Shown in pieces: positions 26,211 through 36,503 of a stretch of DNA of 64,000 nucleotides. Numbering within the stretch: position 1 is the stretch's first letter; every line of letters starts with the position of its first letter. Source of the DNA: Marinobacter sp. SS13-12 (GTDB lineage: Bacteria > Pseudomonadota > Gammaproteobacteria > Pseudomonadales > Oleiphilaceae); contig NZ_JASSUA010000003.1 in NCBI RefSeq assembly GCF_030227115.1, positions 372,001 through 436,000 of the forward strand, written 5' to 3'. The translations under genes were made by a program, and so were the position numbers. The notes beneath the pieces were generated by a model. It was not told where the DNA came from, searched no databases, and saw nothing but the letters and a program-made list of their open reading frames with translations.

Positions 26211-27229
26211 TGCCTGAGAGCAACGCCCTGATGCTTCGCGCACCTGCCAGTCGCCAGGGTGGAGTGGCACTGATCATGGTGCTGTTGGCCATGGCACTGG
26301 TGGTCATGCTGGCCAGCGGCATGACCCAACAACAAAGTGTCCGGGTGTTTCGTGCCAGCCACTACCTTGCGCAACAGCAGGGCCATAGTGTTGCCCTTGG
26401 GGCAGAAGCCTTTGCGCGGCAGATCCTTGTGCGGGATTTTGAGGAGGACAAGGATAACAATGCCATGGTGGACAGTCTCGACGAGTTCTGGGCCCAGAAT
26501 GCCGCGATACTTCCCATTGACGACAATGGCGTCGCTGAAGTGCAGATTGATGGCCTTGGGGGGCGGATCAATCTCAATGACCTGGTACGCGGTAACGGGC
26601 AGGTTGATCCCCTGGTGCGGGACCGGATAAACCGGCTGCTCCAGGTACTGGAAATCACCACGGTGAATGTCGATGCCCTCATTGACTGGATCGACCCGGA
26701 TGACCAGACCGTCAGCGCCTACGGCGCCGAGGATGGTCAGTACCTGATGCAGGAGCCTGCTTACCGGGCCGGAAACCAGCCTTTCGTCACGGTTTCGGAG
26801 CTGAGGCTGATTGATGGCATGACCGAAGAGGCCTATCAGGCGTTGAGGCCTCATGTAACAGCTTTGCCGGTTGCGGGTCTGGGTATTAACGTCAATACCG
26901 CTTCTGCCGCCGTGTTGCGCTCCCTGCACGAAGAACTGACACAGGCCCAGGCAGACGCTATTCTTGAGAAGCGCCAGGAAGAGCGCTTCGAGACGGTCCA
27001 GGATTTCCTGGCCCAGCCGGAATTCGCCGGCCTGGGGCTTAAATCCACGGGGCTCGGGCTGCAAACACGCTTTTTTGAAGTGGTGTCCCGGATTACCTAC
27101 GATGACCGGGTTGCCAATCTGGTAAGCACGGTCTACCGCAGTCCCGAGGGCGAAATGCAGACAGTACATCGTGATACCGGCCAGAAAAACCGGATAACGA
27201 AAGAGCCGTTCAGCATCTCCGAAGAGTAG
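26210..27229 (+). CDS. gspK: minor pseudopilin GspK
   Basis: A 339-residue protein with the GspK leader RQ-GG/VALIMVLLAMALVVMLASGM, in which Gly precedes a Val rather than Phe and the usual position-5 Glu is missing, as is characteristic of GspK. The large alpha domain has INLNDL, DWIDPDDQ and INVNTASAAVL motifs (two SAM-like repeats and calcium sites). It caps the pseudopilus tip. The ATG at 26210 overlaps the gspJ stop by one base. Confidence 0.92.
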   Translation: MPESNALMLRAPASRQGGVALIMVLLAMALVVMLASGMTQQQSVRVFRASHYLAQQQGHSVALGAEAFARQILVRDFEEDKDNNAMVDSLDEFWAQNAAILPIDDNGVAEVQIDGLGGRINLNDLVRGNGQVDPLVRDRINRLLQVLEITTVNVDALIDWIDPDDQTVSAYGAEDGQYLMQEPAYRAGNQPFVTVSELRLIDGMTEEAYQALRPHVTALPVAGLGINVNTASAAVLRSLHEELTQAQADAILEKRQEERFETVQDFLAQPEFAGLGLKSTGLGLQTRFFEVVSRITYDDRVANLVSTVYRSPEGEMQTVHRDTGQKNRITKEPFSISEE

Positions 27230-27333
27230 CTGGGAGAGTGGCTGGAGAGCAGCTGGAGTGCAGCTGAGGCTCCTGGAACACCATCAGTACCGACACTAAA
27301 CGCCCGCAAGGGTCGAAAAGGAAACCGCTCAAA

Positions 27334-28650
27334 ATGTCATATCGCCTTTATGTCAGGCCCCGGCCACCCTATGCGGCCCCTGACGCCACTCCCGATGCCA
27401 CACCGGGAGCCCAGCTGTTCAACTGGGTTCTGCTTGATGCCAGCGGCGATGCCCAGGCTCGCGGAACAGCGGACCCGAAAGAAGAGATTGAACAGACGCT
27501 GGCCCAGAACGACCTTGAGAACGTTCTGCTGGTGGGGTTGATCCCGGGTGAAGAGGCGCTTTTCTGTGTGGCGGATATTCCCGCCAAGCAGACCAGGTTT
27601 GTATACCAGGCATTGCCTTACGCGGTTGAGGAACAGATTGCCCAGGATATCGAGAGTGTTCATCTTGCCCTGGGCAACCGCACCGAAAAGGGCTTTCGGG
27701 TGGCGGCGGTCGACCATCACCGGATGGCGGAGTGGGCTGCCATGTTCAGCGGATGGGAGCACTTGAAGCTTGAAGCGATCTACCCCGATGCCGGCCTGCT
27801 TCCCATTACCGACGGCGGCTGGTCGATCTGTCTGGATGGCGAAACCGCCATGTTGGCGAGTGATCGGGGCGAGTGGCTCAGCGTTCAGGCGCGTAACCTT
27901 GCGATGTTTGCCCAGACCCTTGCACTGCCACCGTCTGAGGAGGTTGTACCTGAGGTGCCGGTGACTGTGTACGGCACTCAACACGAGTTTGAACACCAGC
28001 AGGCTGACCTGGCTGAGCTCAAATCCTCCGGGCGACTGACGGTGAAAGAACAGGCCCTTGAGCTGATGCCGCTGGAACTGCTGGCCCATGCCCATCACCA
28101 CCATCTTTGCCAGCCGATCAATCTCTGCCAGGGCGAGTACAGCGTTCGTTCCCGTAAATCCAGCGCCCTGGCCCCCTGGAAGCCACTGATCGCCGTGGCC
28201 AGTGTCTGGTTCGTCATCCAGATCGGTGTCGAGGTAGGCATGGGGCTTTACCACCAGCAGAAAGCTGACCAGCTCCAACAAGAGGCCATGGCGCTTTATC
28301 GCCAGGCGTTTCCGAATGATTCAAGAACGGATGCGCGCAACGTGCGCAGGGTGGTTGAGGGCCAGTTGCGCCAGATGCAATCGGATGGCCCCGCTGCCGG
28401 GTTTATCACCCTGATGAAATACACCGGCGAGCAGTACTCAAAAATCCCGGATGCGGGCTCAGTCGTGTTCAACTCGGTCAATTACAGCCGCAATCGTGGA
28501 GAGCTGGCAGTGGATGTGCGGGCAGACAGCTACAACAAGTTGAGTACCCTGAGAAACGGCCTGACAAGCCAGGGGCTGAAGGCGGAAATCGGCTCAGTGG
28601 TAAACGAATCTGACGGCGCCCGCGGTCGTTTGACGGTTTCAGGAGGATAG
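27334..28650 (+). CDS. gspL: type II secretion protein GspL
   Basis: A 438-residue bitopic inner-membrane protein. The cytoplasmic actin-like half binds GspE (residues about 1-285; note the KQTRFVYQALPYAVEEQIA segment typical of GspL). A His cluster (AHAHHHHL) lies near residue 251, then a membrane helix (about 288-310) and a ferredoxin-like periplasmic domain at the end. It connects GspE to GspM. A gap of about 104 bases after gspK contains AGCTGGAG-type short direct repeats; the operon still appears continuous. Confidence 0.9.
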   Translation: MSYRLYVRPRPPYAAPDATPDATPGAQLFNWVLLDASGDAQARGTADPKEEIEQTLAQNDLENVLLVGLIPGEEALFCVADIPAKQTRFVYQALPYAVEEQIAQDIESVHLALGNRTEKGFRVAAVDHHRMAEWAAMFSGWEHLKLEAIYPDAGLLPITDGGWSICLDGETAMLASDRGEWLSVQARNLAMFAQTLALPPSEEVVPEVPVTVYGTQHEFEHQQADLAELKSSGRLTVKEQALELMPLELLAHAHHHHLCQPINLCQGEYSVRSRKSSALAPWKPLIAVASVWFVIQIGVEVGMGLYHQQKADQLQQEAMALYRQAFPNDSRTDARNVRRVVEGQLRQMQSDGPAAGFITLMKYTGEQYSKIPDAGSVVFNSVNYSRNRGELAVDVRADSYNKLSTLRNGLTSQGLKAEIGSVVNESDGARGRLTVSGG

Positions 28651-28654
28651 CGTC

Positions 28655-29185
28655 ATGTTGAACAGAATCAGGGAGCAACCAGCCGTCGGTAAACTGATTG
28701 CCCAGTATGATCAGTTGCCGCGCAGGGACCAGCAGGCGTTAACCGTTTTGGCAATTGCGGTTTTGCTGGGCATTCTTTATTTTGCCATCTGGACACCTGC
28801 GGTAAGTTTTCACGATGACGCCATCAGCGAGCGGGAACGTTCCGCCGAGCTTCTGGCCTGGCTGGAAGCCAATCGGGGTTCCCTTCAGAGGCTGTCCGGC
28901 GCCAGTAGTGGCCAGGGAAATGCCGCGGTTAACACCCCGGAAGACGGCCGTGCGTTGATGTCGCTGGTGACCCGCAGTGCCGGAGAGGCAGGGCTGTCGC
29001 TGCAGCGCTTCGAGCCCAGTGGTGACAACGCCATTCGGGTCTGGCTTGAGGGTGCACCCTTTACCGAGGTGGCAAGCTGGCTTGAGCAGCTGAATACCGG
29101 GCATGGCGTCCAGATAGATCAGGCCTCCATGGATCGACAGAACGCCCCGGGCATGGTATCCGTACGCCTTACGTTAACAATCTGA
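28655..29185 (+). CDS. gspM: type II secretion protein GspM
   Basis: A 176-residue inner-membrane protein: short cytoplasmic N-terminus, one helix (ALTVLAIAVLLGILYFAIWTP, about residues 28-48), a coiled-coil-like segment and a periplasmic ferredoxin-like domain. The pattern LPRRDQQALTVLA and VASWLEQL is typical of GspM. It pairs with GspL. It starts 4 bases after gspL. No gspN follows. Confidence 0.9.
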   Translation: MLNRIREQPAVGKLIAQYDQLPRRDQQALTVLAIAVLLGILYFAIWTPAVSFHDDAISERERSAELLAWLEANRGSLQRLSGASSGQGNAAVNTPEDGRALMSLVTRSAGEAGLSLQRFEPSGDNAIRVWLEGAPFTEVASWLEQLNTGHGVQIDQASMDRQNAPGMVSVRLTLTI

Positions 29186-29207
29186 GACGAACACTGGAGA
29201 ACACAGG

Positions 29208-29873
29208 ATGACTGACGGCACAGACAACAAGAACAGCGCAGAGGCGGCTATTGTCCGCCTCGATGCAAGTGCCCGTAACGAAGCTATATCGATATTGGTC
29301 AGCGCCTATCGGGACGAACCTACGTTCCAGTACCTGTTTGATCACCGCCGGCCAGGGTATGAACAGCGGGTAAGGGCCACGGTGCGGGAACTGATCGATC
29401 TGTACTTCGAACTGGATCAGGACGCCATAGGCGTGATGGTGGATGATACGCTGGTGGCGGTTGCGTTTATTGGTGAGCCTGAACTCAGGTTGAACCTGGC
29501 CGAGCAAATCAGCTGGCGCATCCGCATGGTGCTTACCGCCGGCTTTGCCTGCACTCGTCGTTATCTCGACTACCACCAGAAAATAAAGGAAATGCTGCCG
29601 CAACCCCTCGCGCACCAGTTGCCGCTGATGGGGGTCAATCCCAAATACCAGAACAAGGGCTATGGGCGGATGTTGCTGTCCACCGTGGAAAAAATCTGCG
29701 CAGAAAACCCTCGCGGTAGTGGTCTTGTTCTTGATACCGGCAACAGCCGGTATCTGCCGTTTTACGAATCAGAGGGCTTCCGCAGCCTTGGCACCATTCG
29801 GCTGGGTGATTTTGAAGACCACATACTGTTTCGCGAGGTCCGCTCCGGAGAGGCCGTAAGAGCCCCCGGTTAA
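29208..29873 (+). CDS. GNAT family N-acetyltransferase
   Basis: A 221-residue acetyltransferase. Acetyl-CoA binding motif A is seen as [22 protein letters not shown] (Q-x-x-G-x-G), followed by [17 protein letters not shown] (motif B). The N-terminal 80 residues are variable. The acceptor is unknown. It starts 22 bases after gspM and may be in the same transcript, but no functional link to secretion is evident. Confidence 0.85.
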   Translation: MTDGTDNKNSAEAAIVRLDASARNEAISILVSAYRDEPTFQYLFDHRRPGYEQRVRATVRELIDLYFELDQDAIGVMVDDTLVAVAFIGEPELRLNLAEQISWRIRMVLTAGFACTRRYLDYHQKIKEMLPQPLAHQLPLMGVNPKYQNKGYGRMLLSTVEKICAENPRGSGLVLDTGNSRYLPFYESEGFRSLGTIRLGDFEDHILFREVRSGEAVRAPG

Positions 29874-29907
29874 GCAAACAGTCTTTTTTTGTATTACAGG
29901 AGACGCT

Positions 29908-31269
29908 GTGTCTGACAAGCAGGATTTCGATCTGATCATTATTGGCGCCGGTTCCGGCGGTGTTCGGCTGGCCCGGATGTCTGCTGCCAAGGGTGCCCGC
30001 GTAGCTGTGGTTGAATCACGTTACCTTGGCGGAACCTGCGTCAATGTAGGCTGCGTTCCCAAAAAACTGTTCGTCTATGGGTCCCATGCTGGCGAGGATA
30101 TAGAGGATGCGGCCGGTTATGGCTGGAACGTGCCTGGCGACCAGGTCACCTTTGACTGGACCCGGCTGGTGGCCAACAAGAATGCCGAAATCGAGCGGCT
30201 CAATGGCATTTACGGCCGCATGCTGGAGAACGCAGGGGTGACAGTCATTGACGGGACTGCGTCACTGGCCGATGCCAATACCGTAGTTGTTGGCGACCAG
30301 ACCTTCACCAGCAAACACATTACCATTGCGACCGGCAGCTGGCCTGTGGTGCCTGAGGTGCCGGGCAGGGAATGCGTTCTTACCTCAAACGAGATGTTTT
30401 ACCTGCCGCAACTGCCAAAACAGGCTGTGGTCTGGGGTGGCGGTTACATTGCCGTGGAGTTTGCCGGTATTCTTGCCGGTCTGGGTGTGGACACGACACT
30501 GCTGTACCGCGGAGAGCTCTTCCTGCGGGGGTTTGACGACGACGTCCGGGACTTTACCGCGTCGGAAATGCGTAAGAAAGGTATCAACCTCCGTTTTGGC
30601 GTCAATATCGAATCCATTGAGACTGACAACGCTCACTATGCCGTCAACCTGACCGATGGCTCTCGCCTGAATACCGGGCTGGTCATGGCAGCAACGGGCC
30701 GTCGGGCGCTGGTGGACGGCCTTGGCCTGGAAGAACTGGGGGTTCAGCTAAGCGCCTCCGGGCACGTGGTGGTGGATGATCATTTCCAGACCGCGGTTCC
30801 TTCCATTACGGCGTTGGGTGACGTGATTGGCACGCCCCAGCTGACACCGGTGGCCCTGGCCCAGGGCATGGTACTCTCGCGGCGCCTGTTCGGGGATGGC
30901 AAGGGAGAAATGGATTACAGCAGCATCCCCACAGCCGTATTCTGCCAGCCCAATATCGGCACGGTTGGCCTGACCGAAGCAGAGGCTCGGGAGGCCGGCC
31001 ATAAACTGCGCATTTACCGCTCCGAATTCAAACCCATGAAGCACACCCTCAGCGGGCGGGACGAGCGTTCGCTGATGAAACTGGTGGTGGATGATGAATC
31101 GGACCGCGTGCTTGGTGCGCATATGGTAGGGCCGGATGCCGGCGAGATTACCCAGGGAATCGCTGTTGCCATCAAGGCGGGTGCCACCAAGGCACAATTT
31201 GACAGCACCATAGGTATCCATCCGACCTCTGCAGAAGAGTTCGTCACCATGCGTGATCCCGTCGCGTAA
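29908..31269 (+). CDS. gorA: glutathione-disulfide reductase
   Basis: A 453-residue class I flavoprotein disulfide reductase. FAD motif [12 protein letters not shown], redox disulfide [13 protein letters not shown] (Cys-x4-Cys), second dinucleotide fold [17 protein letters not shown] and C-terminal [11 protein letters not shown] with the catalytic His-Glu of the partner subunit. It reduces glutathione disulfide with NADPH in the cytoplasm. The two Arg residues that bind the NADPH 2'-phosphate in E. coli Gor are not obvious in the [11 protein letters not shown] segment, though Arg residues are present. GTG start, 34 bases after the GNAT gene. Confidence 0.92.
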   Translation: MSDKQDFDLIIIGAGSGGVRLARMSAAKGARVAVVESRYLGGTCVNVGCVPKKLFVYGSHAGEDIEDAAGYGWNVPGDQVTFDWTRLVANKNAEIERLNGIYGRMLENAGVTVIDGTASLADANTVVVGDQTFTSKHITIATGSWPVVPEVPGRECVLTSNEMFYLPQLPKQAVVWGGGYIAVEFAGILAGLGVDTTLLYRGELFLRGFDDDVRDFTASEMRKKGINLRFGVNIESIETDNAHYAVNLTDGSRLNTGLVMAATGRRALVDGLGLEELGVQLSASGHVVVDDHFQTAVPSITALGDVIGTPQLTPVALAQGMVLSRRLFGDGKGEMDYSSIPTAVFCQPNIGTVGLTEAEAREAGHKLRIYRSEFKPMKHTLSGRDERSLMKLVVDDESDRVLGAHMVGPDAGEITQGIAVAIKAGATKAQFDSTIGIHPTSAEEFVTMRDPVA

Positions 31270-31287
31270 CCGCGTTTTGGCCGCTGT

Positions 31288-33234
31288 TTACATCGGTATC
31301 CAGCGGCTGAGCACCTGTCTCAGGTTTTCTTTTCTGACCGGCTTTGAGAGGTAATCGTTCATTCCCGCTTCGCGGCAGGTGGATTCGGTGCCCGGCAGTG
31401 CGTCAGCGGTGAGCGCAATGATCGGGGTACCACCCTGGCCGTTACTCTTTTCCCACTCCCGGATGCAGCGGGTGGTTTCGTACCCGTCCATCACGGGCAT
31501 CTGGCAGTCCATCAGAATCACGTCATAGCCGGAGTGGTTGGTCTGTACCAGCTCCAGTGCCTCCTCACCATTGATCGCGGCATCGGCTTCAAATCCCAGG
31601 CGCCTGAGCAGGGCAGTAGCGACCCGCTGATTGACCATATTGTCTTCCACTACCAGCGCCCGGGCCTTGCCTTTCCCGGTTATCAGCGGGCGCGGATTTC
31701 TGGGGAGGGCTGAGGCTGGCGGGGTCGCCAGCTCAAACGGCAACTCGAAACGGAACGAGGAGCCCTTGCCAAGGTCGGTTTCCACCTTTACGTGGCCGCC
31801 CATCAGTTCCACCAGCCGTTGCACCAGGGAGAGCCCCATACCGGTTCCACCGTAACGCCTGGAATGACCGGTTTCCAACTGCTCGAAGGAGTTGAAAATG
31901 TCATGAATCCGTTCGACGGGGATACCGCAACCGGAGTCGCTGACGGTGCATTTCAGGACAACGCAGTTTTCCTCCAGCGAGAACCAGTCGGCCTGAACGT
32001 TGATGAAGCCGTCGCCGGTAAACTTGATGGCATTATCAATCAACCCGGCGAGGATCTGTCGCAGTCTGGAGGCATCCCCAAGCACCAGGGGATGGTCTGG
32101 CCATTCCCCCACGAACTTGGTGGATAGCGTCAGGCCCTGCTGCTCGGCAATATGACGAAAGCTTGCCGTACAGTTGGTGATCAGCTGTTGCAGGTCAAAT
32201 TCGCGGCTGTCCAGTTCCAGCGTTCCACGGTCAATGTGGGAGTAATCCAGAATATCGTTGATAACGGTCAGCAGGTCTTCGGTGGACTGGCGTGCGGTCT
32301 TCAGATAATCAATCTGGCGAGGGCTCAGTGGCTCCTCGGTGACCAGTTCAATCATCCCCAGCACGCCGTTGAGAGGGGTGCGCAGTTCATGGCTCATGGT
32401 TGCCAGGAATTCTGATTTCGCACGGTTGGCCAGTTCTGCCCGCTCCCTGGCTTTCTCTGACGAGGCAAGTGTCTCGTCCCTCGATTGCTTCAGTGTTCTC
32501 AGGTGGGTGGCCAGCGAATTCAGGCTCTCTTCCAGTTCGCGGATTTCACGGGTAGTGCCGGTGCGGCTGACCGGAACTTCTTCATACTCCCGGTTGGTCA
32601 GTTTCGTCACCCGCCTGGACAGACCGCGAATGGGAGAAATGATGCTGTTGAGGGAGTGGTTTACGATCAGCAACGTAAACAGCAGCAGTGAAAAGCCAAC
32701 GGCGAGCGATGTCCAGAGGATGTCCTGACGACGGGCAGCCAGTTGTTCCTTGTTAACACCAACCTGAACGGTGCCCACCCTCAGGGCGCCGGCGCCGAAT
32801 CCGTAATCCGGTTCAAACCACTCTGTCTCGCGGTCTCCACCCAGGTCTACTGGCTGTTGCAGTATTTCCGATTCAAAAACATCGAAGGTTTCGTCCGGCG
32901 TTGTCTTTAGCGGCTGTTCGGTAGACACAAAACCGACTTCGTCACCCATCAGGTTGGACACCCTGATCCATTGTGCCCGGCTGCGGCGCAGCGATTGCGA
33001 GAGAATCTGCTCAAGGGCTGCGGTGTTGCCGGATACCACCGCGTACTCAACAGCGGGAGCAAGGCTGTCCGCCAGCATCTGGCTGCTATCGGCGAGATCC
33101 TTGCGGGCATCATCGAGCCGTGCCGAGGTGAAAAACACCATCAGTACAACGAACATGACGATCGCCGGCGCGGCCCCCAACAGCAGAAGCTTTCTGGAAA
33201 GCGGGGCCTGCTGCACGTCTGGTTGCTTATTCAT
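31288..33234 (-). CDS. hybrid sensor histidine kinase/response regulator
   Basis: A 648-residue membrane kinase. Two membrane helices (about 14-36 and 173-194) flank a periplasmic sensor; then HAMP, a coiled coil, HisKA with His282 in MSHELRTPLNG, HATPase and a C-terminal receiver with Asp576 in LMDCQMPVMDG. The receiver suggests phosphotransfer to a separate Hpt protein. The ATG at 33234 has GGAGG 6 bases upstream and overlaps the stop of the preceding substrate-binding protein gene by 8 bases. Partner genes encode a binding protein and a TonB receptor, so it probably reports the ligand carried by them. Confidence 0.9.
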   Translation of the reverse strand: MNKQPDVQQAPLSRKLLLLGAAPAIVMFVVLMVFFTSARLDDARKDLADSSQMLADSLAPAVEYAVVSGNTAALEQILSQSLRRSRAQWIRVSNLMGDEVGFVSTEQPLKTTPDETFDVFESEILQQPVDLGGDRETEWFEPDYGFGAGALRVGTVQVGVNKEQLAARRQDILWTSLAVGFSLLLFTLLIVNHSLNSIISPIRGLSRRVTKLTNREYEEVPVSRTGTTREIRELEESLNSLATHLRTLKQSRDETLASSEKARERAELANRAKSEFLATMSHELRTPLNGVLGMIELVTEEPLSPRQIDYLKTARQSTEDLLTVINDILDYSHIDRGTLELDSREFDLQQLITNCTASFRHIAEQQGLTLSTKFVGEWPDHPLVLGDASRLRQILAGLIDNAIKFTGDGFINVQADWFSLEENCVVLKCTVSDSGCGIPVERIHDIFNSFEQLETGHSRRYGGTGMGLSLVQRLVELMGGHVKVETDLGKGSSFRFELPFELATPPASALPRNPRPLITGKGKARALVVEDNMVNQRVATALLRRLGFEADAAINGEEALELVQTNHSGYDVILMDCQMPVMDGYETTRCIREWEKSNGQGGTPIIALTADALPGTESTCREAGMNDYLSKPVRKENLRQVLSRWIPM

Positions 33235-34204
33235 CAGCAGCCTCCTCGGGCCCGGCAAGCTGTTCCATTACCGATGTAATAATGTCCTGCCTGTCAGGCA
33301 ACGGTATATTCAGGGATCTCGCTACTTGCTGGTTCAGATCGATACTGAAGTTTTCCGGATAAGCTGGCGCAGGAAACTGGCCGCTGGCCCGGTACTCTTC
33401 GATGTAGTCCGCTGCCAGTTCAGCAATCTGGGTCAGGGGTGTGTAGGTGGACGCCAGTGATCCCGCCTTCACATAAGCCTGACTCGGGCCTATGACAATC
33501 CGGTTGCGCCGGTAAGCCGTGAGCAGGATGTGCTTGATCGTTCTCGGGTTGTAGATGCTGCTGTCAGGCGCAGCGAGAATGAAATCCCCGTAGTTCAGCG
33601 CCCGGATCAGAGTCGGTATCAGCTTGTCATCGGAAGTGACAACAAATATTTTGCCCTCCATCCCATAGTCAGGAAGCTGTTCCGTTACCGGCTCATATAT
33701 TTCAACCGTATCAGGGCGTGCCAACATCGCCACCCGGGTGGCTTGCGGCAGAATGACCCCGCCGGCAATGGCTTGCCGCAGAAGGGGAGGGTTGTAAAGA
33801 ATGCCAGAAACGGAACCAACGGAGCGCTCGGCATAGCCGTCAATGAATGTCTCATCAACGAGCAGTGCCAGGATAGGTACGCGCTTGTCCTCCTGACGAA
33901 CGCGGGTAAAGGCTTCGGCGCCAAGGGCAATAACGGGTGTTGTCCTATCCTGGGATGTTTGCCCCCGGCTGAAAGGCCGGATAACCGTTGAACTTCCCAG
34001 TGCGTCTTCAAGCAGGGATAGCATGCGGCGGTTCAGGGCATTATTCTCGGACCCGGCAAGGTAGACCAGTGCACCGGTGTCGGATTGAGCGACCGCAGGA
34101 TGAAGTGGCGCGACAATCAGGAAAAGGGCAAGGATAACCAGATACCATCTGGTTACAGGCGAAGCTGTTCTTGCCGGGTTGTTCGGGGTATCTGGTGCTT
34201 TCAT
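33227..34204 (-). CDS. orphan periplasmic substrate-binding protein (ABC-SBP-like)
   Basis: A 325-residue exported protein with signal peptide (WYLVILALFLIVAPLHPAVAQ). The body resembles the two-lobed periplasmic-binding fold of the PF04392-like ABC substrate-binding family: IALGAEAFT, LYNPPLLRQAIAGGVILP-A-RVAML and a late NFSIDLNQQVARSLNIPLP. No ABC permease or ATPase gene is near. It lies 32 bases after the TonB receptor gene and overlaps the histidine kinase gene by 8 bases, so it may present a ligand to the kinase. Confidence 0.78.
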   Translation of the reverse strand: MKAPDTPNNPARTASPVTRWYLVILALFLIVAPLHPAVAQSDTGALVYLAGSENNALNRRMLSLLEDALGSSTVIRPFSRGQTSQDRTTPVIALGAEAFTRVRQEDKRVPILALLVDETFIDGYAERSVGSVSGILYNPPLLRQAIAGGVILPQATRVAMLARPDTVEIYEPVTEQLPDYGMEGKIFVVTSDDKLIPTLIRALNYGDFILAAPDSSIYNPRTIKHILLTAYRRNRIVIGPSQAYVKAGSLASTYTPLTQIAELAADYIEEYRASGQFPAPAYPENFSIDLNQQVARSLNIPLPDRQDIITSVMEQLAGPEEAADE

Positions 34205-34236
34205 ACCATCCGGGGTCTGATGACATCCGTGTTGTT

Positions 34237-36429
34237 TCAGAATCTTACGCCCGCTTCAACGAAGAACTGATTGTGATCTTTGATAATGTTGTCCGGGCTG
34301 AGAGTCGGGACCGTGTTCAGATAGTGTTGCATGGTTAGCGCCAGTTCGTAACTGTAGCCTGTGTGGAAAACCTGCCGGGCCAGCCGGAAATCGGCCCGCT
34401 CGAACTGGGAACGGCGGAATTCGTCGGCAAAATAGAAAGCAGCCGAGGAGGTCAGGTCAAACGGCAAGTCCTGAATCCACGCGAAGCTTCCCGAGTGCCT
34501 GACTGAAAGCCGCCCCAGCAGATCGATGGCGTATTGCTTGTCCCCGGCATCACGGTCATTTTCCCCGGTGTAGCGTCCGTCCTGGTCCAGGTAAGCATAG
34601 CTCACCCGGAGTTTGGTGCCCGGGAAATCCAGGGATGCTTCCACCTCGAAACCCTTCTGATCCAGTGCGACATTGTTATCAATGGTCCAGTCCTCTTCAT
34701 TGATAATGCCACTGATCATGTCCCTGAGTTGATCGTTAAAGTACCGGACCTCCAGAGAAACAATAGATGAGTCAAGGTAGTACTGGCCGAAATAGCTTAT
34801 TTCCCGTGATGTTATGCGCTCTTCTTCAAGTGTCTTGCCAAGCGTGGATGTGGCGGGATTTACCAGGTCTTCCACAAGGAACCTCTGGCCTTCCACGGCC
34901 TCGAAGGGCGGCCGGACGTTTCTGGGGCGATAGGACCAGTCCGGATTCTGCTCGAAGGCATCCGGTGTCCGGACAGCCCTGGAGTAGACGAAACGCAGGG
35001 TATGATTGTTCGAGAGGATAAAGTTTGCAGCAAGTCGCGGGGAGAAATAGCCCTCATCCGTTGTGGTTGTTTTCTCCCAGTTGCCACCGGAATTCAACGT
35101 TAGCCAGCGAAAAGGTGAGTACTCAAGATTGCCGAATACCCGCGACTGGTAATTATTGCCGCGGCCGTTAAAAAACGTCTCGGACCGATAGGTATCCTTG
35201 CGGTAGCCCAGACCGGAGACAAGTTTCAGGTCCGGACTGAACAGAATGGTATCCTGAATCTCGAACTCCAGGCGCGACTCTTCCGTATCCTCATTCAGGT
35301 TGGCCCTGAAGGGATCGGCATCGCCCGGCTCACATGCCCTGAGCTCGGGGGTTGGTGTATTCGGATCAGCAATGGCAATGAACTGGTCCTGAGGAATACA
35401 GATGGTCCACCTTTGCCTGCGATCGTAATTCTGGAACGACGCCTGAACATGGTAGAAGTGGCGTTCCGAGGTGGTAATGTTCAGCCGTGTCTGGAGGTAA
35501 TAATCGTCAACCAGGATGTCAGGGTCCTGGTCCGCACCCAACTTGCCGTTCTTGCGCGCGTCTTCCTCGTCAACGCCATCGACAACGCCGGCTCTAAAAT
35601 CGAGATCATAGTCGTTGCTGATTGCAAGATTGCTGTCGTAGTTGAACGTGTTCATATCGTACCCGTCATGAAACGGGTAGACCTTGTTGTCGTCTACCTG
35701 CTCATCGAAGCCATCTGACCTGCGTTTTTCATAGGCCAGACGCCACCTGTACTCTTCAATGGCGTCGCCCACTGAGCCAAATGCCCGCCGGTAACCCCGC
35801 GAACCCGAGATGGCGCGCAGTTTAATGCCAGCGGTGTCCTCGGGTGCATGGGTAATGATGTTGATGGTTCCGAGGAACGCGTTGATGCCATAGGCTGCGC
35901 TGTTGGGGCCGCGGCTGATCTCGATCCGCTCAATCAGTTCCAGCGGTACCGGCATGGTGTTCCAGTCCATATCCGACAGGCTGGGGGTATAGGCGGTGCG
36001 ACCGTCAACCTGAACCTGCAGCCGGCGCTGCTCATAGTGTACGGTTCCGTGGTAACTTGTTACCGGCTGGTTACTGCCTACCGAATTTACTGTCATGCCT
36101 GGTACCAGGCGGAAAACCTCGACCAGGTTCATGATGCCGAGATCCCGGATCATGTCTCCGGTAATGATGGTGGTTGTGCCAGGAACCCGGGACTTCGGTT
36201 GCCTGAGCCGGGTAGTGGTCAGAACCTCGGGGATAGCCGAGTCCGTTTCAAAGGCTTCAGGGGCGTCACTGAGGGCAGCCAGATCGTAGGTTTCGGGAAT
36301 GTCGTCTGCTGCTTCCGCCGTTGTAGCGGTGGCAATGACGCCAGCCAACAGGATGGGAATCAGGCGAAGACGCATCCGGGAGCGTCCGGGAAGCTCCGGA
36401 TTTTTAAAGGGATAGTTCGTAACGGACAT
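34237..36429 (-). CDS. TonB-dependent outer-membrane receptor
   Basis: A 730-residue outer-membrane transporter. Signal peptide around residues 19-41 (LRLIPILLAGVIATATTAEA), then plug domain (VPGTTTIITGDMIRDLGIMNLVEVFRLVPGMTVNSVG) and a 22-strand barrel ending in aromatic Phe (FFVEAGVRF). A TonB box is likely in PEVLTTTRL. It would import a scarce compound such as a siderophore, cobalamin or other large ligand; the specificity is not readable. It heads an operon with a binding protein and hybrid kinase. The first ATG gives an 18-residue extension before the signal; the ATG at residue 19 (nt 36375) is an alternative start. Confidence 0.9.
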   Translation of the reverse strand: MSVTNYPFKNPELPGRSRMRLRLIPILLAGVIATATTAEAADDIPETYDLAALSDAPEAFETDSAIPEVLTTTRLRQPKSRVPGTTTIITGDMIRDLGIMNLVEVFRLVPGMTVNSVGSNQPVTSYHGTVHYEQRRLQVQVDGRTAYTPSLSDMDWNTMPVPLELIERIEISRGPNSAAYGINAFLGTINIITHAPEDTAGIKLRAISGSRGYRRAFGSVGDAIEEYRWRLAYEKRRSDGFDEQVDDNKVYPFHDGYDMNTFNYDSNLAISNDYDLDFRAGVVDGVDEEDARKNGKLGADQDPDILVDDYYLQTRLNITTSERHFYHVQASFQNYDRRQRWTICIPQDQFIAIADPNTPTPELRACEPGDADPFRANLNEDTEESRLEFEIQDTILFSPDLKLVSGLGYRKDTYRSETFFNGRGNNYQSRVFGNLEYSPFRWLTLNSGGNWEKTTTTDEGYFSPRLAANFILSNNHTLRFVYSRAVRTPDAFEQNPDWSYRPRNVRPPFEAVEGQRFLVEDLVNPATSTLGKTLEEERITSREISYFGQYYLDSSIVSLEVRYFNDQLRDMISGIINEEDWTIDNNVALDQKGFEVEASLDFPGTKLRVSYAYLDQDGRYTGENDRDAGDKQYAIDLLGRLSVRHSGSFAWIQDLPFDLTSSAAFYFADEFRRSQFERADFRLARQVFHTGYSYELALTMQHYLNTVPTLSPDNIIKDHNQFFVEAGVRF

Positions 36430-36503
36430 GGGTGTCGTTTTATACTTTGCCGAGTGTTGGAGTTTTTTTTATGAACTGCCTTATCTTTATCCTAAGTGAC
36501 AAG

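Noticed and set aside
25856..27169. Minus-strand open frame of 437 codons across gspJ and gspK
   Set aside because: Antisense to two pseudopilin genes whose reading frames are well supported; composition is that of a shadow frame.
27337..28281. Minus-strand open frame of 314 codons opposite gspL
   Set aside because: No start signal or homology, and the gspL frame is well supported.
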